DNA of 64,000 nt from Imbricaverruca yamaguchii (GCA_034440575.1 JAOTOL010001660.1:4826501-4890500); one strand, 5' to 3'; shown: positions 36,180 through 47,707, counted from the stretch's first letter. A program made the numbers and translations. The notes: generated by a model from the sequence alone, not told the origin.

Positions 36180-37700
36180 CTAGTCTTTACTAGATTACTT
36201 GATATAACTGAAAAGACGACTCGCAAGACTATTTATAAATGCAATGCTTCACGCTGGATTGTTCTTAAGCCCCAACTAGCGACGCTGTAGAGTGTTGAGT
36301 TTGCAAACAGTCCGTGTCGGAACGTGGGTTCGAGCGCCACATGACGCTCATGGTTCTGAACAGTAAAAATGGGATGACAACCGAACAAGTAGAGCGTGAT
36401 ATGCCTGGGCTGTGTCGGTGCAAAGACGACATTGGAACCCTTCTGCTAGATTTGTACCATCGTACCGGCATTTTCCAATCCGATGGTGGGTTCAACGTCA
36501 ACACATCAACCTTCATTTAGCGAACGATTTTGTTTGCGTAAAATCATTGGAGTGTGCGTTGCAAATTGGATCGTCATTTGAAACAGCAACGCCGACTGTT
36601 ATCATCTATGATCTGCATGACATTGATCTCATAATATTATTAGGTAGGATTGACTGCGTGATATTAATTGTTCTCGTGGTAAATGTTCCCCGTCGTGTCG
36701 CTCCAGACGCCATATGTGTTGCAATCTTGAACATGAAGCTTGGAATCTGTAAAATGTATTGAACTGTCATTTGGATGGCCGACCAATGCAAGGCGACGTG
36801 GTGGATCTGAGGCTGCGAATGAACTCCGGGCCAAAATATCATGCGGCCACGGAGGTATTTGCTTTCAAACATAGAGTTGGAATTAAATTGTGTCGTTTAC
36901 TTTGCACCGTTTCCGCGAATACCAAACTACTACCGAATTATATTTGGTAGAATGTCTGTGTATTATATTCGGTGGATGCCTGTCACTAGTTGGGGGTTAA
37001 ATTCGACAAATACGTTAGCCAGCCAGCGTGCATCTCAGGGCAGACAGTTTTGGCGTTGTTGTTAAGTCTGATTGACTTCGCCTTCAACATTGCTTGTGGA
37101 AAGTGCGGGCTGATTGACTTGGCCTGTGGCATTACATGTGCAATGGTATTGTCTGATTGGTTTGGCCTACTGCATTGCATTTGGAAAGTTTTGTGCGTAT
37201 TTGCTCCAAAAATACTTGGCATTTGTCCATACAGTTGCTGACCTTCCCTTCATTACATTGACTGTCGTTCTTATTTCTCCGTAGCTGCACACATCTCCAT
37301 ACTTCTCCGTAACTGCATCACCTTATTTCTCAGTAGCTGCATACATGCCAGTTCTATGGAGGATTTCTATCATTGGATGTCGTCTGAAATGATGCCTGGC
37401 TTCTCAACATGGCTACGGCGTACTTCTTTTCATTTGATTTCATTTCATGCGCTTTATCCGAAATAAGTGGACGTGGTTCACGTGCATCACTTACTGCAGC
37501 GTTCGTGCTAGTAAACTGAATAGCACCAAATTGACACCAGTGCAGTCGTGGTCAGTACGAGAACAGCCACGAAGTGTTTGCTTCTCCCCGATATATTGTG
37601 CAGCAGGGGCGGAGCTTCCCCGCAGTGGGATCACCTGTCATTGCTCGTCTGGCCAGAGATGGTCGCTCTCTCGGATCGCCGCGGCCACCTCGATACGAGG
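36180..37700. other. non-coding, nothing recognised
   Basis: No gene-like ORF, no repeat with defined borders. Confidence 0.4.
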
Positions 37701-37711
37701 TGTGGACACAT

Positions 37712-37990
37712 CAGTGTCCTAAAGTTACTTTGCCATTAACTGCGTGGATGAAGGAAGAAGTTGCTTGGGAATAGTGAAAGATTGGAAGAAATTAGAGGAT
37801 TGTCACTTAAGGATTAAAAACAGAATGCCTTCCACTTCAGTCATATGCATTTTACATTATTTAGCAGTCATGTGCATGATGACCGCCCATACATCATGTG
37901 GCAAAGTGGTAAAAACCTAGGATGAGGATGAAATAGCACAACTCCATTAACTGTGAATTTCCAGGCCACATGGTGAATTATTTTACACTG
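37712..37990 (+). mobile_element. hAT-type MITE, copy 2
   Basis: 279 bp and closely alike to the copy at 32263 over its full length, starting CAGTGTCCTAAAGTTAC and ending ATTTTACACTG. A perfect 8-bp target duplication GGACACAT stands at 37704-37711 and 37991-37998. Two copies with different perfect duplications prove both ends of the element. Confidence 0.93.
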
Positions 37991-38145
37991 GGACACATGA
38001 ACGTGTTTTTTATTGTGAGGGGGGGGGCTGGTCGTGGTCCCCATCCATCCTTTCTCCGACGTCCGACGCCAGCGTCTTTACCTGGGTCCTGCGACCGGTC
38101 CTGTTGGCCGAGCTCGCTTGCTTCTCAGTTCCTATGACCAAGTTA

Positions 38146-38205
38146 TCGACGCTGTATGACGAATGCAGTTGATTCGCCCCTAGGCGACACTAGCCAACTA
38201 ACTAA
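38146..38205 (+). mobile_element. diverged family B SINE tail
   Basis: GACGCTGTATGACGAATG, CAGTTGATTCGCCCC, TAGGCGACACTAGCCAAC. It aligns with the hairpin retroposons and the SINE tails, but the stem is partly broken. No target duplication found. Confidence 0.55.
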
Positions 38206-38384
38206 TTAGCTTACCGACTAATGGGACCAGAGCTTCAGTGGCTTATTGACATGGTCGAACAATGAATGGTGGGGTACTCAAAGAACCTACCGGAGGTTTT
38301 CGCTTATGGGATTCCATGATAAGGGTATGTAAGTATCGGAGTGGCTGTACCGAACATATAGGTCGAAGACCCTCCAGAGAGAGT

Positions 38385-38523
<139 letters not shown>

Positions 38524-38529
38524 GAGAGA

Positions 38530-39205
38530 AAGAACATGTAGGTTGGAGACCCTCCTGAGAGATAGGAGGCATCATCTGAATTGTGTAGTAAATGGCTGTG
38601 GCAGTGAAGAGACATTACCATGTGCTGATAAAATCACCATTGGTCGACTTGGATCTTTGGCGACCTTTTTTTGTGAAATGAACGTTCTTGAATAATATTT
38701 GGTACATTATTACGATTTATCCGTTCTGATTTCACCCCAGTCCATTGTTGATCGCTTCATTTCATTGATTCATTATATCATATGATTATGCAATTGGTTA
38801 TGGGGGAATATTGAGTTACTTTGGCGCCAGGACAGCGTGTAGGATTAGCAAATTGGACATTAAACCTAAAAGATTGGTCCAGAGTGGATCTGATTATTGA
38901 CTTTCTGGAAATTTGCCAGCTGGACTTTTGGCCTGGCGGGGGACATTGGCCGCAAGTAACCTGCGATTAATATTTAATATCGGGTATAAAAAGTGTCAGA
39001 AAATGCATTGGAAATTCCAGCTCGCAGTTTCGTTTCATTGTATTCCAGAAACTCCAGAGGAGGGGGTACGTTTCAGCACTAGCCCCCACCCATCCACTCC
39101 ATTTGGGCGGTGATTAATATCAAGTTTAAGAGTTCAAAAAGTTTTGAAGGTAGAAGGACCTCGATTCAATTTTAGTCGTTTCCTGTACGTTTTCTTCATT
39201 TAATG
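38530..39205. other. non-coding, nothing recognised
   Basis: Unique DNA; no feature supported. Confidence 0.4.
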
Positions 39206-39211
39206 GGCACA

Positions 39212-39372
39212 GGGCGTCGGCAGCTCAGTAGTTAAGCCTAGAATCTGGCAAGCCAGAGGTACGGGGTTCCATTTCCAGGGGCGGTGCCCGCCCTTCCTGT
39301 CGGAGTGAGAGGTAGGCGACTCCCCATGGCCTGAGCTGAGTGCATCGGGAAGTCACAACCACCACCACCAGT
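39212..39372 (+). mobile_element. tRNA-derived SINE, head 3 on the same core
   Basis: Head GTCGGCAGCTCAGTAGTTAA, then CTGGCAAGCCAGAGG and a B box of the type ACGGGGTTCCATTTCC. It is followed by GTCGGAGTGAGAGGTAGGCG, which matches the family B core (CGGCGTGAGAGGTTGGCGAC). It ends in CACAACCACCACCACCA. Borders approximate. Confidence 0.7.
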
Positions 39373-39721
39373 TCATGGCTACAATGGATTTTAGCTGGCC
39401 TTTTCCGACCCTGGTTGTTTACCTTGCTTCAATCGAATACTATGCATTGTTATACAATTTAGTATCGTTTAACTCCGCCGGAAGTTGTTTACGTTCGTGT
39501 TCGATGCCTGTCAACTTACGGTTTTTAATTCATTTCGGAGCCTGACTAGCCAGCGCAGTGGCTTCTCTTCTGTGGTCTGACGTCTGGCCGGTTTTGATAT
39601 AGATCTAAAGAAGGGTCGCAAATTCACCGCAACGAGTATATATGATGAAACGTGCTAGAACAAGCACACCAACTGGCGTGGTGGTAGTCAGGTCATGTCG
39701 GATGTTTCAGCGCCCGGACAG

Positions 39722-39897
39722 CATTTGTTTGTTTATTGGGTGGTTCACGACTCACTTTATGCACGTTCACGGCTAATGGCGCCGCCCACACTGTTTCGCC
39801 TTTGGGCCGCTGGATTGGGAAATGTCCTGAGCGGCGCTAGTGTCGAACCCAGGACCTTTGGTACCCAGAGCCTTAACCACCCGGCCATTCCTGCGCC
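39722..39897 (-). mobile_element. tRNA-Ser/Leu-like SINE, family A, full length
   Basis: On the minus strand: ATGGCCGGGTGGTTAAGG, AGGTCCTGGGTTCGACACT (B box), GACATTTCCCAATCC, GTGTGGGCGGCGCCATTAG, CACCCAATAAACAAAC. It is 176 bp between GCGCCCGGACAG (39710-39721) and GCGCCCGGGCAG (39898-39909), an 11/12 target duplication. Confidence 0.9.
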
Positions 39898-40029
39898 GCG
39901 CCCGGGCAGTACACGCAGTCCCCACGGATCATTTGTGCTGGTGGAGTGTGGACGGCTGATGTTCATGCGGTATATGTGTTGCTGTGTATCTAGTTGCCGT
40001 GGAATTGTCGTGGGGCCGGTAGGTCTGCG

Positions 40030-40566
40030 ACTGTCCAACAGCGCCGTATGTGGTTGTTGTGGGGCCGGCAACCGTCCGACAGCGCCGTATGTGAATGTTG
40101 TGGGGCAAGAAACCGTCCGACAGTGCCGTATGTGAATGTTGTGGGGCCGGCGACCGTCCGACAGCGCCGTATGTGAATGTTGTGGGGCCGGCGACCGTCC
40201 GACAGCGCCGTATGTGAATGTTGTGGGGCAAGCAACCGTCCGACAGTGCCGTATGTGAATGTTGTGGGGCCGGCGACCGTCTGACAGCGCCGTATGCGAA
40301 TGTTGTGGGGCCGAATTTTGGGGCCGGCGACCGTCCGACAGCGCCGTATGTGAATGTTGTGGGGCCGGCGACCGTCCGACAGTGCCGTATGTGAATGTTG
40401 TGGGGCCGGCGACCGTCTGACAGCGCCGTATGCGAATGTTGTGAATGTTGTGGGGGCCGGTGACAGTCCGATAGCGCCGCATGTGAATGTTGTGGCGCCG
40501 GCGACCGTCCGACAGCGCCGTATGTGAATGTTGTGGGGCCGGCGACCGTCCGACAGCGCCGTATGA
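40030..40566 (+). repeat. 41-bp minisatellite (~13 units)
   Basis: Unit GCCGTATGTGAATGTTGTGG, then GGCCGGCGACCGTCCGACAG. Since 41 is not a multiple of three, 123-bp triplets of units read as a 41-residue repeat in every minus-strand frame, which explains the 280-317 codon open frames. It lies directly upstream of the GC-rich candidate first exon of Spred. Confidence 0.95.
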
Positions 40567-40842
40567 ATGCGCCGTCCGGTGCGCGCCGACCGCCGGCACC
40601 TGCCGACATGAATGAACGCCGCCGATCGATACAGTGGCGGCGGCCGCCGGAAGTGGCGGTGCCGCGCCGCTGGAGTCGTGTCTGGGTCGGCCCGCCGGCA
40701 GCGCGCCCCGCGCCCGGCGCCCGGCGCCTCGCGCCTCGCGCCTCGCTGGCCGGGCCGTACGGCTGCGGGCCCGCAGGCCCGCTCAGTTCGCCACCGGCAC
40801 CCGGCACCCGGGTCGCTGTGGAGATGGTGCGTGTCGCGTGCG

Positions 40843-40949
40843 ATGGAACACCGAGGTGAAGCGATGCTGGAGATCACCGAGAAGGTGAAGCGGCATCTGC
40901 GGCGGCTCTCCAGCTCCAGCTCCACCTCCAGCTGTGGTAGCAACTCGAA
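40843..40949 (+). CDS. candidate first coding exon of Spred
   Basis: Reads MEHRGEAMLEITEKVKRH, then LRRLSSSSSTSSCGSNS, and would end at AA before GTAGGT (40950). It leaves in phase 2, exactly the phase that exon 2 at 47515 needs (one base completes the codon). A short, poorly conserved Ser/Asn-rich leader before the EVH1 core is normal for Spred proteins. The exon sits in a GC-rich, CpG-dense block (40580-40930), as a first exon might. A second ATG at 40864 could be the start instead. This is inference from phase, strand, position and composition; there is no residue-level match to known Spred leaders, and the donor is only moderate. Confidence 0.35.
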
Positions 40950-41412
40950 GTAGGTGGCGGCGTGGTCGGCCTGGCATTGTTTCTATGCAGTCTGTCAGCA
41001 GACACGCGTCAGGCGGGAAGTCCCAGGACCCTCCCAACAACAGCATCTCACTATATATCTCTCCGGCGCGACAAAGGTGACAGGATGTACAGTTCGTGCG
41101 ACCGGAAGCATCCGGATTCTTCATTGGCTTGCAATAACGTTGAATGCGAACACGGAATTTCTTATTTAAACGAATACCGGTGCATGGTGTGTGCAATCCT
41201 GAATGTCAAACTTGATCAAATATTCTCATCTCGTATCCTCCAATTTTGCCCATTGTGTTCGTAAGTGGTGTAAAATGGAAGAGGTTTTATGTGTCTGTGC
41301 GAATAGCTGAAGTCGCAAATAGCACATAACTGCTATATTCACATTTTACATCCGTATAAAACTGGCTCGGATACCTGCTGCCCGTTTGGCCCAGCTCTAT
41401 GGGGCTCAATCA

Positions 41413-41575
41413 AGCTGGTAGCTCAACTGGTAGGGCGTTCGACTCTTGATCGTAAAATCGTGTGCTCGAATCCCGCTGCTGGCAGGTAATATTACCAAGT
41501 CCACCTGCGACTAATCGGCATAAGGTTGGCGACAATCATGGCCTAGCAGCCGAATGCGTCGTGAAGGAGCCCAAG
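41413..41575 (+). mobile_element. tRNA-derived SINE, family B, head 1
   Basis: Head TGGTAGCTCAACTGGTAGGG, CGTTCGACTCTTGATCG, B box TGTGCTCGAATCCCGC. Core CCACCTGCGACTAATCGG, tail GGTTGGCGACAATCATGG...AATGCGTCGTGAAGGAGCCC. No clear target duplication; borders approximate. Confidence 0.8.
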
Positions 41576-41876
41576 GAATCAGTTCCAGTTTCTTAAAGCT
41601 CGGTTTCAGCGGAAAACGTCACGTAATGCGCACACATAGCCTATGTGTACACGTCTTGAGCACAATTTTGGCGTACGTGATTCGAGTGATATTTATAGCT
41701 GGAGAAGTACTTTAGATCAAGTAGTTTCTAGGAAAATTTATTTTCGTATGCTTTGCGTGGGTGAATGTGATGGAGATCGAGATAACCTTTGTTACCCTGC
41801 GCTAGTATTTTCCTCTGATTGTCACCTTGACATTTGGAGTTGGTTACAAGCACAACGTCCGTGTATATGATTCTGC

Positions 41877-42443
41877 ACGCTTGGTTATGATTTTCCAAGC
41901 TTGGTCTCCTAACTATGAAAAAGATTGTTGGCTTTTAGAGAGAGTACAAAAGAGGGCTACAAAAATGGTTAATGGCATAAGCAACCTGGCATATGAGGAA
42001 AGATTGAAGAAATTGAATATGTTTTCACTTAGATATAGAAGGCTGAGAGGAGATCTCATCGAGGTCTTTAAATTTGTAAATGGTCTGGAGAGGGGATACC
42101 TTGGGGAAATGTTTGAATTTAACAGAAATGATGCAATTAGAGGTCATAAATTCAAAATTAAAGTTAACCACAGCAGAACAAGGTTAAGGCAAACTTTCTT
42201 CACCAACAGGGTAGTGGAACACTGGAACCAGCTGCCAGAAAACATCGTCAGTAGCAGCACATTGAACATCTTTAAAAACAGCATAGACAATCATTATAAG
42301 AATAGAGGGCTTGCTTTTCAGTATTACAGGGAGGGCTGATTGACAGATTTGGTGGGCAACTGGTTCAGCGTACAGAGTGCAACCAAGAAGGGCCCTTGTG
42401 GCTCATAGTTGCACTAATCTTTTATGTCTTTATGTCTTTATGC
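41877..42443 (+). mobile_element. 5'-truncated CR1/L2-like LINE: C-terminal end of ORF2 and 3' tail
   Basis: An open frame of about 150 codons to the TGA at 42337-42339 matches the end of CR1/L2-type reverse transcriptases: AWSPNYEKDCWLLERVQKRA, then TKMVNG...AYEERLKKLNMFSLRYRRLR, then GDLIEVFKFVNG...FFTNRVVEHWNQLPENIV...FKNSIDNHY. After about 80 bp of 3' UTR it ends in TTTATGTC tandem units (42418-42443), the short terminal repeat typical of such LINEs instead of poly(A). The catalytic domain is absent, so the copy is dead on arrival, but the frame is undamaged, which suggests a young insertion. The gene product would copy LINE RNA into DNA at a nicked target. Confidence 0.88.
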
Positions 42444-42478
42444 ACACATTGTGAAGTCAACATTGCTGACAGTTCGTG

Positions 42479-42529
42479 TGGGCGCTAAATGACCTCGTAG
42501 TCGGCGCGCCCTTAAACCCAAATAATCAA
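42479..42529 (+). mobile_element. hairpin-only short retroposon, perfect 12-bp target duplication
   Basis: A 51-bp insert: TGGGCGCTAAATGACC ... GGCGCGCCCTTAAACCC AAATAATCAA, between two copies of TGACAGTTCGTG (42467-42478 and 42530-42541). It lies 35 bp beyond the 3' end of the LINE tail. Stem GGGCGC/GCGCCC intact. Confidence 0.92.
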
Positions 42530-45129
42530 TGACAGTTCGTGGTGTCCGAACAGTTCTTCATCTCCACCTCGTGCTGTCGTAGATCACCATTGAAGTCTGC
42601 TATTGACAAAACGGGATACTGTTTTAATTGGCGACACTAAATTTCAGTCTCACGCTTCGAAGTTATGGTTGACGGTTGTGAATCTGAAAACTGTATTGTA
42701 TCCTGAAGGGAGTGATCGCTTTTTAGATCTAGCGTATCAATCTACCTAGGATGCCTACAAATATTCGTATCTTAATTTTTTAATGTGCTGTTTGTTCACA
42801 CTCTGTGTGTAACAAATCTTCCCTAAGCGGGACTCCGTATGCAACCGTCGGGAACAGATGCTGACTAATGGTAAACACGTTTTTACATCGAGCTGCCAAA
42901 TCATCTCGATCACCAAGTCACAAAATATATTTAGAAGGAGGAAGTGATGATATTCGAAGATGAGGCGGAGAAAATGCGTTCGTGTAGTTTGATGCTCTTG
43001 GTACTGGCTCTGAGCAGCGTTCACTTGCACCCGTGACTACTGCCCACCACATACGTGGATGGTATGGATGGATGTATCCTGCGCGGTTGCCTAAGCTCCA
43101 ACAATCAATTCTGTTTTCCTACCTCGCACTTCGGGTGATGGCGCAAAATGGCCCAAGTAGTCAGCACTCCCTAAATAACGAATAGAACACCTATCTCGCA
43201 CCACGAACGTGTTGTGATATCCCAGAATGGCGGAATTGTTGCGCAAATCTGCCCAAAAAAAAAAAATCAAAAAAAGTGAAGGAAAAGGTACTACAACGTT
43301 TGCGGAGATGCGCGCCGCCGTTTTTCTCTGTCGCGGAGCAACCTTATGGGGCGTAAAAAGACCCCCGAGAGGGTTAAGTGTCGGAAAAAAGTTTTTAATA
43401 TGTTTTGTTGTATTGTCCATGGTGACAGGTGAGAGGACCGCGAAGTTGACCAAGCCGTACAGAGTACTGCAAATGTACTTATGGGCATCACGCGTATCAG
43501 TGGTTCTCATCTTCTGTCGCTTTGCAGTGACTGGAATGGTTCAGATACTTGTCTCACCCCGAAGTTGCCTGGTGATAACTGGGTTTGGGGGCACAGCTGA
43601 AGTGTAGTGCATTGGGACTGTTTTCGCCGAAGTTTTGTGCTTTTAGCTCGTTGGAGGAAACATGGTAGGTCAGGGTTAAAATATTGGTTTTTCGTTAGGT
43701 GTGAGATATCGAAACGAGCATAGTAGGATGTCGAAATTTGGCGTGAAGGTAGTGTAATTTGAAATGCTTTTGCTGTCTTTCAAACTAAAATTAGAGTTGA
43801 TGGTGTAGGTAATTATAACTGGACCTTTATCATTTGTCTTCAGGTTTATAATTTAGGAAGAGCTGTATTTCATAAACGAGATACTGTTAGAAAGGAGACA
43901 TGAATAGTTCATATCCAGGAGCAGGATGCCGATACTTCTTGGAGAGGGATGTCGATTGAGTGTTCAGAAAGTGCTATATTCCACCCTATTTCGCGAATAA
44001 TTTATAACTGGTAGGTACCAGTATGCTTCACGCTTTTGGGGGAAAACCGTTCTTTCCGTTGAATGGTGTAACGAATTGAGGTCACCAGCGTTGCGATCGC
44101 TTGCTGTGCGATGATCCCGCATTGGTTAATTTGAGTCAAGTTGTGGTTGCTGGAGCACCTTACGGCGGTGATGTCCTGGCTCAGCGGTGTCCAACGAACT
44201 GAATGTTGGAACGGTTAGGAAAAACTGGCAGAGTGGTACTTTTGACGAGAAAAAAATACACAACGCTCTGACACCTACGCCGTCGCAGACATGTTTCTTC
44301 AATTTCCCTTTCGCTCTATTTCTGCTTCTGGTTTTTGTTTTTAGCTTTTCATTTTCACTGGTACAAATCCGTGGCTGGCGAGACAGACTTGGGTCTTTTG
44401 GTCTGCATATGAAAAAATAAAAATAAATATAATATAAAAAAGAAGATAATGATGCAATGCATCATGCAATCAATGCAATACAATGTGTTTCGTTGCGTCA
44501 TTCCATTGTGTAATCATCAGTGGTGTATGTGATTAGTTGAACTTGGAGCTAAGGTTTTCATCCAAGTTGAAAAGAAGGCTAAATTAATGTGCACACAAAG
44601 CGCATGGTAATATAAGCATCAATTAAGATATGCTGGCCCTCATTTTGTGTGATTTGGGCGGGGCGAAAACACGTGAATGAGTCTATGATTCCCTTGGTCT
44701 ACCTACGCAAGCACAGATATTACATCGTGGCATTGAGGGAAACATCACGTATGGGATAGGTAGGTACAACTGTATTCTGAGAGGCATACAATATTATATC
44801 GCCAACTTTGGTGTGCGTTGGTGAAGTTGGGCGCATTTTTTCCCTGCTGGGCAGCCTATGAAGCGGTTCGGTCTATATTCGGCACCTCCCAGCCCAATTC
44901 TGATTGGTCCGTGCTCAGTGATCGACAACCGCCTCAGCTAGCGGAGACGTGAGCAATGAGTCAAAGCCATTACGCGGAGTAGACGACCGCTTATAATGGC
45001 ATCGTTCCGAACTAGTGGGGCTGCTCTACCTATCTGCACCCCCTCCCCTCACCCTCAGTCCATCCTTGCCCCGCTCCAGAAGCGACGTTTGTGCGAATCC
45101 ATAATATTGTATCCAATCAATAGCAGCAA

Positions 45130-45782
45130 GCTGTTTTGTGTACACACCGGACTGAAAGAAACACCGTCCTGAGTATCTAGCTGTGCTCAGCCTTTTGTCG
45201 TGTTTCATTATGTATCGCGCATTGCGACTAACTAAGCTTAAGCGAGCGGGGAAAATTAACATTCTGCTGGATACCAAGCCACATCGGACTAGCAGGAAAT
45301 TAGTTGGCTGACCAATCAGCGAAGCCATCACACCCGTTCGCTTCCTCTCCCCGCAGCACACCTCGGCCAGACAATATGTTCTTCCAGGAAAGCTGTCAAC
45401 ATCTGTGGAACTCAACTGGTCGAAACAAACCGAAAACCGTTAAACCAACCCTAGTGCGATGTGAGTCATCGTCAATAATTTCACGGAGGGAGAGGTGCTG
45501 CTCGCCAGGATACGGATAGGACACACCTATGCCACCCACGGCTACCTGCTGCGGAATCAGGACAGGTCAATGTGTGCTCGTTGTGATGTCCCATTGATGG
45601 TCCGGCGCGTCCTCCTGGTGTGCCCTCGTTTCACAGTCCAACGAGGACGACACTTCGAAAGAGAGGTATCCACATTGACGATGGCAAATGTTCTTAGTGG
45701 CGGGTCACGTGTGTTTCAGAATGGACAACTGTTCGACTTTCTTTCCCAAATACGATTTGCTGTCATATATCCAGTGATGTAA
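45130..45782 (+). mobile_element. decayed Jockey/R1-like LINE fragment: RNase H end and C-terminal zinc knuckle
   Basis: Across shifted frames one can read a WIPSHIGLAGNE-like RNase H tail (45265-45310, in the form KPHRTSRKLVG). Then comes the C-terminal motif LLARIRIGHTYATHGYLLRN...MCARCDVPLMVRRVLLVCPR (45495-45635), ending at TAA 45780. The order RNase H then CxxC..H..C is that of Jockey and R1-clade ORF2. Stops and frameshifts present. Confidence 0.75.
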
Positions 45783-45876
45783 ATATATTACGCTCGTCTG
45801 GGCATAGTGAGTGCTCCTTACACGTGGAAGTAATCCGGGCCGGAACTTGAAACCTAGGTGGACAACACAGGCGCTA

Positions 45877-45928
45877 TGGGCGCTATATGATCAACATGGT
45901 CGATGCGCCCTCAAGCCAAATTACTAAC
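45877..45928 (+). mobile_element. hairpin-only short retroposon
   Basis: TGGGCGCTATATGATC, AACATGGTCGATGCGCCC, TCAAGCCAAATTACTAAC. Same 5' boundary and stem as the dated copies; no clear target duplication. Confidence 0.75.
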
Positions 45929-46959
45929 GCTTGGCCGCGCACTGGCTGGCGATGATGTGGATGGGCACGTGTGGTGGCTACCCGGTCAGAGTGGCCCGCA
46001 CGATGACGCCCGTTTAGGCGACCACCACTCCGGCAGCCACTCCCCGCTCCGTCAGCACGTTTGGTGGCGGCCCGGCCCGAGTGGCTGGCACAGTGTCGCC
46101 CGTTTAGACGGCCGCCGCCGGCGCCTTTCATCAGCAGACACGAAACGATGAGCGCAGCACGTGCCGGCGCACCCGACACCCACGCCTCGATGGGCCGGGG
46201 AACTGTGCCGGTCGATGTGCGCTCCACAGACTGCCGCTGTGGAGGAGAGGGGTCGTGGTGGTTCGGACTTATCGCCGGGACAAAACGTGTCGGGTATTGG
46301 GCTTGGTAGTTTAAGCGCCCGTGAAGTGAAGGAACGGCTTTCTTCTTATTTGTCCAGCAGATATATAAGGAGGTAACGGGAATTGAACAGTGATATTCTG
46401 AGCTCAGCCGAAAAAAAAAGTTTTTCTTGTTTGTTTAAGCGGTGACGGGAAGATCAGCGGCACGCAACACGGCGGACTAACATATTTAACATGGGAGCCT
46501 ATGAGCTGCTCAGTTGACTGCATTGTCTGTCTGTCGAGACTCGTCCATGTCTGTGTGAAATAGAAGTGACAGGAAATAGAAGTATGTCTCGGGTTATCGA
46601 TCAATGCCGCTCGGCCTGCAGTTGTGGCAGTCTTGTCGCAAACTGTAAATAAACAACAAACAATTAACAGAATCGGTGATTTATGGGCATCGAGTTATTA
46701 GCGCAATCCTGTATCAGTTCTGCCGTCACCGTGCAGACGGGCAGTGGGCTACAGACAGCTGCAGACGGCTGCAGACTGCACGGCCGCGTTCTGTTGCGCA
46801 TTGCGCACAACTATAAATGCTAATGTGGTCACCGCTTTACTGTTTGGTTTCCGCTCTAACTCGACCAAACCGAACTAACCTAACCTAGCCGAACCCAACG
46901 CAGTAACTAGCTACCAACTAACTACGACTAACCTAACCCAATCCCTAATCTAGCCCGGC

Positions 46960-47514
46960 CTAGCGTGGCGACGTGTGTGTTGTGTGTTTCAGCGGCGGCA
47001 GTCTGGTATTAGTTCAGGCCCAGGTGATGATGCGGGGCGACTGACGGTGTGTGTGTGTTGTGTGTTTCAGCGGCGGCAGTCTGGTATTAGTTCAGGCCCA
47101 GGTGATGATGCGGGCGACTGACGGTGTGTGTGTTGTGTGTTTGCGGCGGCAGTTGGTATTGTCGCGGTTGTGCGGGGCGTGACGGTGTGTGTGTTGTGTG
47201 TTTCAGCGGCGGCAGTCTGGTATTAGTTCAGGCCCAGGTGATGATGCGGGGCGACTGACGGTGTGTGTGTGTTGTGTGTTTCAGCGGCGGCAGTCTGGCA
47301 TTAGTTCAGGCCCAGGTGATGATGCGGGGCGACTGACGGCGTGTGTGTTGTGTGTTTCAGCGGCGGCAGTCTGGCATTAGTTCAGGCCCAGGTGATGATG
47401 CGGGACGACTGACGGTGTGTGTGTTGTGTGTTTCAGCGGCGGCAGTCTGGTATTAGTTCAGGCCCAGGTGATGATGCGGGGCGACTGACGGTGTGTGTGT
47501 GTTGTGTGTTTCAG
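46960..47514 (+). repeat. tandem array of Spred exon-2 acceptor plus exon start (seven decoys)
   Basis: Unit of 76-78 bp: TGTGTGTTGTGTGTTTCAG, then an exon-like piece (CGGCGGCAGTCTGGTATTAG, TTCAGGCCCAGGTGATGATG, CGGGGCGACTGACG), then GTGTGTGTG. Exon-like pieces begin at 46993, 47071, ~47143 (decayed, no TTTCAG), 47207, 47285, 47361 and 47437; the eighth, at 47515, is the real exon. Each decoy reads the start of the EVH1 domain (SLVLVQAQVMMRGD) and then TGA. Confidence 0.95.
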
Positions 47515-47707
47515 CGGCGGCAGTCTGGTATTAGTTCAGGCCCAGGTGATGATGCGGGACGACAACATGGGCGGCTGGCTGCCGATGGGCGGCTGGGGCC
47601 TCTCCAAGGTGTCGGTGCGCAAACGACACCCGCGCTATGAACACGTCAACGCCGAACACCCCAAGACTGAATACATGATATTTGGCAAACGGATCAACGA
47701 TGGAGTG
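47515..47707 (+). CDS. Spred: Spred exon 2 (N-terminal half of EVH1 domain)
   Basis: 64 codons after one carried-over base: GGSLVLVQAQVMMRDDNMGG, then WLPMGGWGLSKVSVRKR, ending EYMIFGKRINDGV. This matches the first half of the Spred EVH1 domain (VRAVVMTRDDSSGGWLP-type opening, then GLSxVxV). Acceptor TTTCAG at 47509-47514; donor GTGAGT at 47708. Spred proteins bind NF1 through EVH1 and bring it to the membrane to dampen Ras-MAPK signalling. The upstream array repeats this acceptor seven times, so splice choice here is unusual. The exon leaves in phase 0 and joins 59575. Confidence 0.92.

Larger units (their letters stand above)
40950..47514 (+). other. putative Spred intron 1
   Basis: If 40843-40949 is the first exon, this 6.6-kb stretch is intron 1 (GTAGGT ... 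TTTCAG). It holds a family B SINE (41413), a CR1-like LINE tail (41877), a hairpin retroposon (42479), a Jockey-like fragment (45130), another hairpin copy (45877) and the decoy-exon array (46960-47514). The rest (42540-45120 and 45930-46900) shows no supported feature. Confidence 0.35.

Noticed and set aside
39757..40943. 280-317 codon open frames on the minus strand
   Set aside because: Generated by the 41-bp minisatellite plus GC-rich flank; the same residues appear in all three frames.
46860..46935. Interstitial arthropod telomere repeat (CCTAA)n
   Set aside because: Only scattered CTAACCTAACC phrases; no run of three or more perfect units.
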